Origin: Rhizobium bangladeshense
GTDB taxonomy: Bacteria > Pseudomonadota > Alphaproteobacteria > Rhizobiales > Rhizobiaceae
Assembly: GCF_017357245.1 (NCBI RefSeq)
Contig: NZ_CP071614.1
Location: 372,001 to 436,000, forward strand
Direction: 5' to 3'
DNA: 64,000 nt
Position 1 is the stretch's first letter; each line of letters starts with the position of its first letter. The position numbers were made by a program, and so were the translations under genes. Under the pieces are notes generated by a model. That model had not been told where the DNA came from. It did not search any database and worked only from the letters and a program-made list of their open reading frames with translations. This document shows positions 27,073-36,322 of this stretch, one piece after another.

Positions 27073-27743
27073 GACGCTTCCCGCAGCAGATAACCTACGC
27101 CCCTGATGACGTTGATGACCACGCCGGCCTCCGACGCGGCCAGTTTGCGCCGCAATCGGGATATGTGGGAATCGAGCGCGTTGGATTGGATTTCATCGTC
27201 GAAGCCGAAAACTGCTTCCATTAAGGTTGGCCGCGGGACCATGCGACCGGCCCGGCGCACGAGGCATTCGAGCACCAGTGCCTCCCGGCGCGGAATATTC
27301 AGCCGCCTGCCGGAAACGCTGACGTCGCAATAGGTCGGATCGAAGGAGAGCCGGCCGATTGAAATCAGTGTCGGACGCAGGGTCTCCGATCGGCGCATGA
27401 CGGCGCGCAGCCGCGCCAGGAGTTCGTCGAAGACGAAAGGCTTGGCGAGATAGTCGTCTGCGCCGGTTTCAAGCCCGGTGATCCTGTCAGGGACTTCTCC
27501 CTTTGCAGTGATGACGATGATCGGCAGGGTCAGCCCCCTTCTGCGGATCTTCGGAACGAGATCAAGGCCGTCGCCATCGGGCAGTTGCCGATCCAGGAGA
27601 AGGGCGTCATAAGCACCGTCGCCGATCACCAGCTCGGCGTCGCAGAGCGTCGAGACGTGGTCGATCACCATGTCGTGTCTCGTCAGCGCGACCCTCAGCG
27701 CCGCGGCCATGCGAGGTTCATCCTCAATCAGCAATATGCGCAT
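27069..27743 (-). CDS. OmpR-family response regulator
   Basis: A 224-residue regulator. The receiver has the acidic pair in 'LLIEDEP' and the phosphorylation site Asp51 in 'LLLDRQLPDGDG', with 'ITAKG' and 'YLAKPF' completing the switch. The C-terminal winged helix ends 'SHISRLRRKL' and 'VINVIRGVGYLL', as in OmpR/PhoB proteins. A longer open frame to 28070 is not protein-like; ATG at 27743 is the clear start. It is the first gene of the pair and partners the downstream kinase. Confidence 0.93.
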   Translation of the reverse strand: MRILLIEDEPRMAAALRVALTRHDMVIDHVSTLCDAELVIGDGAYDALLLDRQLPDGDGLDLVPKIRRRGLTLPIIVITAKGEVPDRITGLETGADDYLAKPFVFDELLARLRAVMRRSETLRPTLISIGRLSFDPTYCDVSVSGRRLNIPRREALVLECLVRRAGRMVPRPTLMEAVFGFDDEIQSNALDSHISRLRRKLAASEAGVVINVIRGVGYLLREAS

Positions 27744-27849
27744 TTCACATCCTGTCGGCGTCGATCCATAGGTGGAACCATAGCACTTCCGGCGCGTCTG
27801 CGACGCGTCGAATGCCGGTTCGCTGATCGACGCGAAATCATGCCTGTCA

Positions 27850-28449
27850 TCATGCGCGGCGCTGCTCGATCTGGAGCAGGGGCTGGTATCGTCGGCTGAT
27901 GCGATAGACTGCGGCGGGCGGCATGTTGCGCAACGTCCGACCGATTCGCGTGGCGACGAGACCGAGGGAGTCGAGGATTTCGGCCGGCACCGGGCACTTA
28001 GGCCCATAGGTGAACTGGTAAAAGGCACCGTACGGCCTGAGGTTGGAAAAACAGCCTTCGAGTAGCGCATAGACGTCGTCCGGCCTCATAGAGAGAAGCG
28101 GAAGCCCGCTGACAACGCTACCGAAAAAGCGTCCCGACAGCGCTCCCCTCCACATCTCCCGGACATCGAGCTGCAGGACTTTGGCGCTGGGAAAGCGGCC
28201 TTGAAGCAAGGCGGCGAAATCCGCCTCGTATTCGACAAGCGTCAGATCGCTTTCGGCGATTCCTCGCTTGAGAAGCGCTCCGGTGAAGACGCCGGTGCCC
28301 GGGCCGAGTTCGAGAACCGGCCCGGTGGCGGGAGAAATTTCCTTGGTCATCAGGCCAGCAAGACGGTCACCTGACGGCGTGATCGAGGCGATGCGCAGAG
28401 GTGCGCGAAGCCAGGCGAGAAGAAAGCGTCGTCTATCGAAACGTGACAT
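27850..28449 (-). CDS. SAM-dependent methyltransferase, phospholipid N-methyltransferase-like
   Basis: A 199-residue class I methyltransferase. 'ITPSGDRLAGLM' near residue 20 and 'VLELGPGTGVFTGALL' (SAM-binding motif I) near 43 match the PmtA-type phospholipid N-methyltransferases of rhizobia, and 'TLVEYEADFAALLQGRFP' (motif II) supports it. In that family the enzyme methylates phosphatidylethanolamine on the way to phosphatidylcholine. Similar proteins annotated as rRNA adenine methylases are closely related, so the substrate is not certain. GAAGG precedes the ATG at 28449. It is divergent from the amine oxidase gene. Confidence 0.78.
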   Translation of the reverse strand: MSRFDRRRFLLAWLRAPLRIASITPSGDRLAGLMTKEISPATGPVLELGPGTGVFTGALLKRGIAESDLTLVEYEADFAALLQGRFPSAKVLQLDVREMWRGALSGRFFGSVVSGLPLLSMRPDDVYALLEGCFSNLRPYGAFYQFTYGPKCPVPAEILDSLGLVATRIGRTLRNMPPAAVYRISRRYQPLLQIEQRRA

Positions 28450-28603
28450 GGAACCTTCACATTGGCTGTTGATCTCGCCTATGAAGCGGTCCAACATTGC
28501 AACAGTCTGTCGCGCTGCTGCACGAGGGCTAGACCTCCAGCTTTCCCCCCAGGCTCTCTGTCGATTAAAGCCGTATGCACGATGAGCGGCCGAAGGAGAA
28601 TGC

Positions 28604-29872
28604 ATGCACGCTGACACTAACAAGAATGCCGACCAGGACGTCGTCATCATCGGCGCCGGGGCCGCAGGCATTGCCGCCGGCCGCCGTCTGCAGGCAATCC
28701 GTCCCGATCTCTCCATCCTCCTGCTCGAAGCCGGAGATCGACTCGGCGGCAGAGCCTGGACAGTCGGGTTACCGGGCGGCGGTGATGTCGGGCTCGACCT
28801 TGGTTGCGGCTGGCTGCATGGCGCACGGACCAATGCCTGGACTGAAATAGCCAGCGAAGTCGGTTTGACGGTCGACCGCAGCCCGGCCCCCTGGAATGGC
28901 GGCCGGCAGCTTCAGAGGGATGCCGAGGATGTTCATGACGCTCAGGAAGCGATCGGCGCTTACTTCGAACGCCTCGAAAGCCATGAAGGCAAAGATACCG
29001 ACTTGGCTGCAAAGCTCGAGCCCGGCAATCGCTGGAACGGCCAGATCCGGGCGATCGGCACTTACATCACCGGCGCAGAACTGGAGCGGTCTTCGATCGT
29101 CGACTTCAACAGATATGACCCCGGCCCCGGCCCGGACTGGCGGGTGCGTGAAGGCTATGGAGCCCTACTATCCCTCTTTGGCAGGCCGGTTCCGGCAAGG
29201 CTTGGCATTGAAGTCAGACGCATCGACCACCGTCATGCCGGCTATATCGGCATCGCGACCGACCGAGGCGTGCTCCGGGCGCGCGCCGTCCTTTTGACCG
29301 TTTCGACCAACGTACTGGCCGCCGGCAGTATCGCCTTTGATCCTCCCCTGCCTGACAAGATCGAGGCAGCAGCTCGTTTGCCGCTGGGGCTTGCCGATAA
29401 GCTCTTCCTCAGCCTCGCCGATCCGGAGGTGCTGCCGGCCGATACGCATATGCTCGGCTCCGCCAGTCGCGGTGCGACCGGCACCTATCAGCTGCGGCCG
29501 TTCGGCGCTTCTGTCGTCGAGGCCTATTTTGCCGGCGATCTCGCGCATGATCTGGAGCGGGCGGGGGCGGAGGCTGCCCTTTCCTTCGCTGCGGATGAGC
29601 TGGCGGCACAATTTGGCACAGATATCCGCAAGCAGTTGTCGGTGGTGGCGATGTCGGCTTGGGCCGCGACGCCTCAGATCGGCGGTTCCTATTCCTATGC
29701 GGAACCGGGTGCCTCAGATCGGCGCGGCGTCCTCGCCGAACCGCATGATGAGCGGATTTTCTTTGCCGGCGAAGCCTGTTCGCGTTCACGTTATTCGACG
29801 GCGCATGGCGCCTACGAGAGCGGCGTCGTCGCAGCCGATCGGATCGCCCGCTCGCTGTCGAGAGATCGATAA
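28604..29872 (+). CDS. FAD-dependent amine oxidase
   Basis: A 422-residue flavoprotein of the monoamine/polyamine oxidase family. The FAD-binding motif 'VVIIGAGAAGIAAGRRL' is at residues 13-29 and 'LEAGDRLGGRAWT' at about 44-56; 'DLGCGWLHG' follows, and the C-terminal flavin motif appears as 'IFFAGEACSRSRYSTAHGAYESG'-like sequence. It would oxidise a primary or secondary amine to imine with oxygen as acceptor. No signal peptide is seen. The polyamine-type ABC operon 2.4 kb downstream hints at an amine diet, but substrate is not known. Confidence 0.85.
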   Translation: MHADTNKNADQDVVIIGAGAAGIAAGRRLQAIRPDLSILLLEAGDRLGGRAWTVGLPGGGDVGLDLGCGWLHGARTNAWTEIASEVGLTVDRSPAPWNGGRQLQRDAEDVHDAQEAIGAYFERLESHEGKDTDLAAKLEPGNRWNGQIRAIGTYITGAELERSSIVDFNRYDPGPGPDWRVREGYGALLSLFGRPVPARLGIEVRRIDHRHAGYIGIATDRGVLRARAVLLTVSTNVLAAGSIAFDPPLPDKIEAAARLPLGLADKLFLSLADPEVLPADTHMLGSASRGATGTYQLRPFGASVVEAYFAGDLAHDLERAGAEAALSFAADELAAQFGTDIRKQLSVVAMSAWAATPQIGGSYSYAEPGASDRRGVLAEPHDERIFFAGEACSRSRYSTAHGAYESGVVAADRIARSLSRDR

Positions 29873-30093
29873 CCGCCGACCCCGATGGCAGGCGGGAATA
29901 TTTTTTCCCACTTGTCGCGCGGATGGTATTGGTTATTCTGCCCTCGCCCCCGTTCTACCCCAGCCTGGGGCGCTGTACCTCATCCAGCGGCAGAGGCCGC
30001 TTCAAGCACGATATTGTCATTGATGCGGGAGCCCCGGCTTCTACCCCGACGATTTTGGCCGTCCGCCGAGGGTCTCCGCATGAGGAGGAAGAC

Positions 30094-31125
30094 ATGGATT
30101 ATCGCAAGCTCGGCCCTAGCGGGACCGTCGTTACGGCCTATTGCCTCGGCACGATGACCTTTGGCGCGGAGGCCGACGAAGCGGCCTCGCACAAGCTGCT
30201 CGACGATTATTTCGCCTGGGGCGGCAATTTCATCGATACGGCCGACGTCTACAGCGCCGGCAAGTCGGAAGAGATCATCGGACGCTGGCTGAAGGCGCGC
30301 CCGACTGAGGCCCGCCAGGCGATCGTCGCCACCAAGGGGCGTTTTCCGATGGGCAACGGACCCAACGATATCGGCCTGTCGCGGCGGCATCTCGGCCAGG
30401 CGCTCGACGACTCGCTGCGCCGCCTCGGCGTCGAGCAGATCGACCTCTACCAGATGCATGCCTGGGATGCGCTGACGCCGATCGAAGAGACGCTGCGCTT
30501 CCTCGACGATGCGGTTTCCTCCGGCAAGATCGGCTATTACGGCTTCTCCAACTATGTCGGCTGGCACATCGCCAAGGCTTCCGAGATCGCCAAGGCGCGC
30601 GGCTATACACGCCCGGTGACGCTGCAGCCGCAGTACAGTCTTTTGGCGCGCGACATCGAGCTCGAAATCGTCGCGGCCTGCCAGGATGCCGGTATGGGCC
30701 TGTTGCCCTGGTCGCCGCTCGGCGGCGGCTGGCTGACGGGCAAGTACAAGCGCGACGAGATGCCGACGGGCGCAACCCGCCTCGGCGAGAACCCCAATCG
30801 CGGCAGCGAATCCTATGCGCCGCGCAACGCGCAGGAACGCACCTGGGCGATCATTGGCGCGGTCGAGGAGATCGCCAAGGCGCGCGGCATCAGCATGGCG
30901 CAGGTGGCGCTCGCCTGGACGGCGGCACAGCCGGCCGTCACCTCGGTCATTCTCGGCGCCCGCACCTCCGAACAGCTCGCCGACAACCTCGGCGCCATGA
31001 AGGTCGAGCTATCCAAGGAGGAAATGGCGAAGCTGAACGAGGTCAGCGCCCCTCAACCGATGGACTATCCCTACGGCAAGGGCGGCACCAACCAGCGCCA
31101 CCGCAAGATCGAAGGCGGCCGCTGA
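30094..31125 (+). CDS. Aldo/keto reductase
   Basis: A 343-residue TIM-barrel reductase. 'YRKLGPSGTVVTAYCLGTMTFG' opens the protein; the catalytic set is Asp in 'NFIDTADVYSAGKSEEIIG' with Tyr, then Lys in 'IVATKGRF' and His in 'YQMHAWD'. 'LLPWSPLGGGWLTGKY' is usual for the AKR11/YajO-like group, which reduces aldehydes with NADPH. The ATG at 30094 has GAGGAGGA at 30082-30089; upstream in-frame sequence is not protein-like. Confidence 0.9.
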   Translation: MDYRKLGPSGTVVTAYCLGTMTFGAEADEAASHKLLDDYFAWGGNFIDTADVYSAGKSEEIIGRWLKARPTEARQAIVATKGRFPMGNGPNDIGLSRRHLGQALDDSLRRLGVEQIDLYQMHAWDALTPIEETLRFLDDAVSSGKIGYYGFSNYVGWHIAKASEIAKARGYTRPVTLQPQYSLLARDIELEIVAACQDAGMGLLPWSPLGGGWLTGKYKRDEMPTGATRLGENPNRGSESYAPRNAQERTWAIIGAVEEIAKARGISMAQVALAWTAAQPAVTSVILGARTSEQLADNLGAMKVELSKEEMAKLNEVSAPQPMDYPYGKGGTNQRHRKIEGGR

Positions 31126-31195
31126 GCCCTGCGGCCGCAACTGAACGAAGCCTGTCTGCTTCATGCCGAGGCGGACAGGTCGTCCGGGCCGAGGC

Positions 31196-32050
31196 TTATC
31201 GACTCGTGCTTTGGGCTGCTGGTCGGTCGCCCGTGCTGCCGATTGTCTTCAGGTAGATCGATAAAAGCTGCGTCTGCGAGGAGATGCCGAGCTTGCGGTA
31301 GACGTTGCGGCGATGGACCTTCACCGTGCCCGTCGAGATGTTGAGCCTGAGGCCGATCGATTCCGAGGAATGTCCCTGCAATACCAGATCGACGATCGCG
31401 GTTTCGCGGCTCGTCAACTTGAGGTCGCGCCAGACAGTGTCGGCCGGCTGCAGCGCCTGCGCCGCCGCACCGCTTTTCCTCCCCTTTCGCAAGCCAGCAT
31501 CGCGTTGCGCGTCGAAGCGGGCGCCGAGCCCCGGCCAGAAATGCCGGACAAGGCTCGCCACCAAAGGTTCGGCCTTTTTCAGAAGCGCGAATTCAGCCGG
31601 CGGAAACGGGCCGGTCTTTTCCCGGCGCATCAGCGACAGCACGACGGTGATGTCGTCGTCGAGTGTCACGAAGAAGCCGATCTCCTCGGCAAGTCCCGTC
31701 TGGACATAGTAGCTCCGGTAATATTCGCTGGAGAAGAAGCGGTCGGGCGCCAGCTCGCGCATGCGGAAGACGCCCGGGCGGCGCGCGCGGGCGGTATGGT
31801 AAAACGGATCGAGCAGGTACGGACCGACCTGATAGAGGGTGACGAAAACGACGTTTTCGTCTGGGTCGAAGGTGCTGTAGAGATCGATCGGCCGCTCCTT
31901 GCCGCGATAGGCAAAAACCACGACATAATCGAAGCGCACCAGCGCCGCCATCATCCGGCGGAACGTCTCTCCAAACTCCGCATCCGCCATGGCGGGCTTT
32001 CCGACGGTGACGTCGAAAGCCTGAAACAGCGCCTCGAGATCAATGCTCAT
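31196..32050 (-). CDS. LuxR-family transcriptional regulator
   Basis: A 284-residue protein whose last 65 residues form a LuxR helix-turn-helix ('LTSRETAIVDLVLQGHSSESIGLRLNISTGTVKVHRRNVYRKLGI' core). The N-terminal 210 residues lack the tryptophan/tyrosine pattern of acyl-homoserine-lactone binding and do not resemble a receiver, so it is an orphan LuxR. GGGGAGG precedes the ATG at 32050. It faces away from the polyamine-type ABC operon across 193 bases and is the likely regulator of it. Confidence 0.83.
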   Translation of the reverse strand: MSIDLEALFQAFDVTVGKPAMADAEFGETFRRMMAALVRFDYVVVFAYRGKERPIDLYSTFDPDENVVFVTLYQVGPYLLDPFYHTARARRPGVFRMRELAPDRFFSSEYYRSYYVQTGLAEEIGFFVTLDDDITVVLSLMRREKTGPFPPAEFALLKKAEPLVASLVRHFWPGLGARFDAQRDAGLRKGRKSGAAAQALQPADTVWRDLKLTSRETAIVDLVLQGHSSESIGLRLNISTGTVKVHRRNVYRKLGISSQTQLLSIYLKTIGSTGDRPAAQSTSR

Positions 32051-32127
32051 CGATAGCCTCCCCAAACCGTCTCAGCAGGAACACGCTAAGTTTCATATAC
32101 ACCTTCCACGAAGAGATGGGAGGCAGA

Positions 32128-32150
32128 ATACCTCTTTCGGGGTATATACC
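32128..32150. promoter_or_regulatory. ATACC / GGTATATACC repeats in the luxR-ABC divergent promoter
   Basis: GGTATATACC at 32141-32150 is a perfect palindrome, and ATACC at 32128-32132 is an additional inverted half of GGTAT. It lies between the divergent LuxR and ABC genes, a natural place for the LuxR operator. A ten-base palindrome can occur by chance. Confidence 0.35.
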
Positions 32151-32243
32151 GCGCCGAGGGCCCGAGCTTACTCTTTCCCCAACGACGGTGGCAAAAAGGC
32201 AGCGCTAGACTGCCCAACCCAACCAACCGCAGGGAACAGACGC

Positions 32244-33368
32244 GTGGCATCCGCTTCGACGAACGATATCGAATTCCGTTCGGTCACCAAGAATTATGGC
32301 GCGGTGACCGCCGTGAGCGACATAAACCTGAATGTACCGAAGGGCGCTTTCCTCGCGTTGCTCGGCCCTTCCGGCTGCGGCAAGACCACGTGTCTCCGCA
32401 TGATCGGCGGCTTCGAGCAGCCGAGCGAGGGCGCCGTGCTGATCGACGGGCGGGAGATGAACGGCGTTCCGGCCTATCGCCGCCCCGTCAACATGGTCTT
32501 CCAGCATTATGCTCTGTTTCCGCATTTCAACGTCGAACAGAACGTCGCCTATGGCTTGCGGCAGATGCGGCCAAGGATTGCGGCGGCCGAGATCAATCGC
32601 CGCGCGGCAGAGGCGCTCGAGATGGTGCGGCTTGGCGGTTTCGCGAAGCGCCGCATCCACGAGATGTCCGGCGGCCAGCAGCAGCGGGTGGCCTTGGCGC
32701 GCGCGATCGTCAACCGGCCTTCGGTGCTGCTGCTTGACGAGCCGCTGGCCGCGCTTGACAAGAAGCTGCGCTCGGCCATGCAGATCGAATTGCAGACGCT
32801 GCAGCGCGAGCTCGGCATCACCTTCGTGCTCGTCACCCATGATCAGGAAGAAGCGCTGTCGATGGCGGACGTCGTCTGCGTCATGAGCGCCGGGCGCATT
32901 CGTCAGCTTGGCACGCCGCAGGAGGTCTACGACCGCCCGGCCGATCTTTTCGTCGCCGATTTCGTCGGTAAGACCAACCGGATCGGTGCAACGATGGAAG
33001 CCGGTGGCACGACGCTGCGCCTTGGCGACGGTTCGACGCTTGCAGCCATCGCCCGCCCTGGCCTTGCGACGGGCGACGTCATCGTTGCGATCCGTCCCGA
33101 GGCGATCCGGCTGACGCGGGCTGCGGATGGCAGCACGTCCTTTGCCGGCACGGTCACGCACCGCATCTTCCTCGGCTCCTCGGCCGAATATGCCGTCACT
33201 GTTCCGGGTCTCGGCGATTTCCTCGTCACCGCCGACCGGCGCGGCACGAATGAGAGCGATCTGGTTGAGCCAGGTGAAGCGGTCTTCCTCGGCTTCGATC
33301 CCGATATGGCCCACGTTTTTCCAGCAAAGGTTTCTTCACCCCAAGTTTCTTCAGCATCGAGTGCATAA
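32244..33368 (+). CDS. PotA-type ABC transporter ATP-binding protein
   Basis: A 374-residue ATPase of the spermidine/putrescine group. Walker A 'LGPSGCGKTT' is near residue 41, 'MVFQHYALFPH' carries the Q loop, the signature is 'MSGGQQQRVALARA', Walker B 'VLLLDEPLAALD', and the switch His is in 'VTHDQEEALS'. A TOBE domain closes the protein. Start is GTG at 32244 with AGGGA at 32231-32235. It is the first gene of an operon with the binding protein, two permeases and an SDR. Confidence 0.9.
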   Translation: MASASTNDIEFRSVTKNYGAVTAVSDINLNVPKGAFLALLGPSGCGKTTCLRMIGGFEQPSEGAVLIDGREMNGVPAYRRPVNMVFQHYALFPHFNVEQNVAYGLRQMRPRIAAAEINRRAAEALEMVRLGGFAKRRIHEMSGGQQQRVALARAIVNRPSVLLLDEPLAALDKKLRSAMQIELQTLQRELGITFVLVTHDQEEALSMADVVCVMSAGRIRQLGTPQEVYDRPADLFVADFVGKTNRIGATMEAGGTTLRLGDGSTLAAIARPGLATGDVIVAIRPEAIRLTRAADGSTSFAGTVTHRIFLGSSAEYAVTVPGLGDFLVTADRRGTNESDLVEPGEAVFLGFDPDMAHVFPAKVSSPQVSSASSA

Positions 33369-33390
33369 ACCAGAACAAGGGAACAGCATC

Positions 33391-34551
33391 ATGAGCAAGG
33401 ACTACAAGGATAATCCGCCCATTACTCCTGAAGGCTTCATGGACGAGTTCATGCGCCTGAAGCGCGGCTCCGTTAGCCGCCGCCACTTCCTCGGCGTCAC
33501 CGGCCTCGGGCTTGCGACCGCCGTGCTGTCGCGTTTCCCCGGTGCGCTGGCGACGCCCGCCTATGCCGAGGACCTCGGCACCCAGATGTCGATCGCCACC
33601 TGGCCGAATTACCACGACCCTGCGACCTTCGAGAATTTCAAGGCGGCGACCGGCGTTGCCGTCGAGGTCAACGTCTTCGGCTCCAACGAGGAAATGCTGG
33701 CCAAGCTCCAGGCGGGCGCCTCCGGCTGGTCACTCTTCGTGCCGACCAACTACACGATCTCCACCTACCATAAGCTCGGCCTGATCGACGAACTCGATCT
33801 CTCCAAGATCCCGAATTTCAGCCAGGCGACGGAAAATCCGCGCTTCACCAAGGAAGGCATGATCGACGGCAAGACCTACGCCGTGCCGAAGAACTGGGGT
33901 ACGACCGGGTTCTCGGTCAACACCGCGAAGATCAAGACCAAGCTTTCGAGCTGGAAGGACTTCTTTGACATCGCCCAGACGGAAGCCGACGGCCGCGCCA
34001 TGGTGCACGACTATCAGTTGACGACGATCGGCAGCGCGCTGGTTTCGCTCGGATACGATTTCAATTCGATCAAGGCGGACGAACTCGCCAAGGCCGAGGA
34101 ACTGCTGATTAAAGTCAAACCGCACCTCTTCGCCATCAACAGCGACTACCAACCCGCCATGCGCGCCACCGATGCCTGGCTCACCATGTGCTGGACCAAT
34201 GATGGGGCGCAGCTCAACCGTGACGTTCCCGAGATCGCCTATGTGCTTGGCACCGACGGAGGCGAGATTTGGACGGACTATTACGCCATCCCGAAGGACG
34301 CGCCGAACAAGGCGGCGGGTTACGCGCTGCTCAACTACCTCATGGATCCGGCCAATGCCGTCAAGGAACACGTCGCCAATGGGGCACCGACGACCGATAG
34401 CCGGATCATAGCACTGCTGCCGAAGGAGATCACAGCGAACAAGATCGTCTATCCGGACGAGGCGTCATTGACGCCGTTGGAATTCGGCGCGGCGGTGACG
34501 TTGACCGATCCCGGCCGGGCGGAGCTGATGGCGCGTTTCAAGTCGGCTTGA
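33391..34551 (+). CDS. Polyamine-type ABC transporter substrate-binding protein, Tat-exported
   Basis: A 386-residue PotD/PotF-like periplasmic protein. The N-terminus has a twin-arginine signal ('SRRHFLG' at residues 29-35) with a likely cleavage after Ala59 in 'PAYA'. The mature part begins 'TQMSIATWPNYHDP' and contains 'KNWGTTGFSVNT', as in polyamine binders. Whether the ligand is a polyamine, opine or other cationic compound cannot be said. It lies 22 bases after the ATPase gene. Confidence 0.88.
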   Translation: MSKDYKDNPPITPEGFMDEFMRLKRGSVSRRHFLGVTGLGLATAVLSRFPGALATPAYAEDLGTQMSIATWPNYHDPATFENFKAATGVAVEVNVFGSNEEMLAKLQAGASGWSLFVPTNYTISTYHKLGLIDELDLSKIPNFSQATENPRFTKEGMIDGKTYAVPKNWGTTGFSVNTAKIKTKLSSWKDFFDIAQTEADGRAMVHDYQLTTIGSALVSLGYDFNSIKADELAKAEELLIKVKPHLFAINSDYQPAMRATDAWLTMCWTNDGAQLNRDVPEIAYVLGTDGGEIWTDYYAIPKDAPNKAAGYALLNYLMDPANAVKEHVANGAPTTDSRIIALLPKEITANKIVYPDEASLTPLEFGAAVTLTDPGRAELMARFKSA

Positions 34552-34633
34552 TCGCCGTTCCCAACTCCGGCCCCGCCGCCTTGGCGCGAGGGGCCGGCCC
34601 CGTGCTGAAAATCGGCGGATAAAGAACCTTTCG

Positions 34634-35500
34634 ATGCCTTTTACTCCTGCCACCAATCGGCGCCTTGTCACTGCGGCTCTTGTCAGTCCGGCCAGCATCT
34701 GGCTGTTCGTGTTCCTGGTGCTGCCCTTCATCGCTATCATCGTCTTTGCCTTCGGCGAGCGGGCGCCCGAAGGTGGTTATCAGGCGGCTTTTACCTTTGC
34801 GCAGTTTGCCAATCTCGGTTCGCGCGCCGCAGCCTTCAAGAACACGCTGATCCTTGCGCCGATCGGCGCCTTCGCCTGCCTGCTCGTCGCCTATCCGGTT
34901 GCTTATTACCTGGCCGTCAAGGCGAGCGCCAAATACCGGCTGCTGCTGGTCTCCCTCGTAGTCGTACCTTTCTGGACAAGCCTTCTCGTGCGCACCTACG
35001 CCTGGATGTACATCTTGGGCGCGCGCGGCATTCCGCATCTCTTGGAGATGGTCGGAATCGAAAATGTCAGGCTGCTGAACACACCGGGCGCCGTGCTGCT
35101 CGGCATCGTCTACGGCTACCTGCCGCTGATGATCATGCCGATCTATGTCAGCCTCGAAAAGCTCGACCGCCGCCTTCTGGAGGCCTCCGCCGATCTCGGC
35201 GCGCGGCCGCTTTCGACCTTTTTCGGCATCACGCTGCCGCTGTCGCTTCCAGGCGTGATGACCGGCATCGCCCTCGTCACCATCCTGCTGCTCGGCGAAT
35301 ATTTGATCCCGCAGTTGCTTGGCGGCGGCAAAGTCTTCTTCATCGGCAATGCGCTGGTCGATCTCTTCCTGCAGTCGCGCAATTGGCCGTTCGGCTCTGC
35401 AATCGCCGTCACTCTCGTCGTTGTCGTCGTCATCGTGGTGTTGATCGCCATGCGCATTGCCTGGCGCGTTGCCGGTACCCGCCAAGTGGATCTCGTCTGA
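34634..35500 (+). CDS. ABC transporter permease, PotB type
   Basis: A 288-residue permease with about six transmembrane helices. The first is 'SPASIWLFVFLVLPFIAIIVFAF'-like, and the cytoplasmic coupling loop with 'EASADLGARPLSTFFGITLPLSLPG' is the EAA motif that contacts the ATPase. Its stop codon overlaps the start of the next permease (TGATG at 35498-35502). Confidence 0.9.
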   Translation: MPFTPATNRRLVTAALVSPASIWLFVFLVLPFIAIIVFAFGERAPEGGYQAAFTFAQFANLGSRAAAFKNTLILAPIGAFACLLVAYPVAYYLAVKASAKYRLLLVSLVVVPFWTSLLVRTYAWMYILGARGIPHLLEMVGIENVRLLNTPGAVLLGIVYGYLPLMIMPIYVSLEKLDRRLLEASADLGARPLSTFFGITLPLSLPGVMTGIALVTILLLGEYLIPQLLGGGKVFFIGNALVDLFLQSRNWPFGSAIAVTLVVVVVIVVLIAMRIAWRVAGTRQVDLV

Positions 35501-36309
35501 TGCGCGCTCTGGTCACCGCAGTCTACCTGTTCCTCTACACGCCGATCGCGCTAGTCGTGCTGTTCTCCTTTAATGCCGGCCGCAATGCCAGCGATTTCAC
35601 CGGCTTCTCGACGCAATGGTATGGCAAGGCGCTTGCCAACACCTTCCTGATGGAAGCACTGCAGAACAGCCTGACCATCGCCTTTACCAGCGCCGGGCTG
35701 GCGGCCATTTTCGGCACGATGGCGGCGATCGGCATGGAGCGGCTCGGCGCCCGGGCGCGAGCGGTCTTCGATGGGCTGTTCGCTGCGGCGATCGTCGTTC
35801 CCGGCGTCGTCATCGGCATTGCGACGCTGGTGGCGCTGGTCGAGGTCTTCGGCTTCGTCAATCCACTGATCGCCGCCGTCTGGCCAGGCGAACAGGCGCC
35901 GAAGCTTTCACTCGGCTATGGCTCGATCATCGCCGCCCACGGCCTCTTCACCATGGCGCTGGTGACAATGATCGTCAAAGCACGCATTGCCAGCCTCGGC
36001 CGTGACATCGTCGAAGCGTCGAGCGATCTCTACGCCACGCCTTTCACCACTTTTCGCCAGATTGTGCTGCCGCAGATCCTGCCGTCAATCCTGGCAGGTT
36101 TTCTGCTCGCCTTCACCTTCTCCTTTGACGATTTCATCATCGCTTTTTTCGTCGCAGGTTCGAACACGACACTGCCGATTTATGTCTTCGCCTCGATCCG
36201 TCGTGGCGTGACGCCGGAGATCAACGCCATCGCCACGATGGTGCTTGTCGCATCGCTGGGACTGATCCTCATCGCGCGCTTTCTGATGCGCGAGAAAACA
36301 ACAAACTGA
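35500..36309 (+). CDS. ABC transporter permease, PotC type
   Basis: A 269-residue permease with six predicted helices and the EAA loop 'EASSDLYATPFTTFRQIVLPQILPS'-like. 'FTFSFDDFIIAFF' after the loop is typical of PotC. The ATG at 35500 shares a base with the stop of the PotB-type gene, so the two are coupled; the longer open frame to 35383 lies inside that gene. Confidence 0.9.
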   Translation: MRALVTAVYLFLYTPIALVVLFSFNAGRNASDFTGFSTQWYGKALANTFLMEALQNSLTIAFTSAGLAAIFGTMAAIGMERLGARARAVFDGLFAAAIVVPGVVIGIATLVALVEVFGFVNPLIAAVWPGEQAPKLSLGYGSIIAAHGLFTMALVTMIVKARIASLGRDIVEASSDLYATPFTTFRQIVLPQILPSILAGFLLAFTFSFDDFIIAFFVAGSNTTLPIYVFASIRRGVTPEINAIATMVLVASLGLILIARFLMREKTTN

Positions 36310-36322
36310 ACGGGAAGCACGA

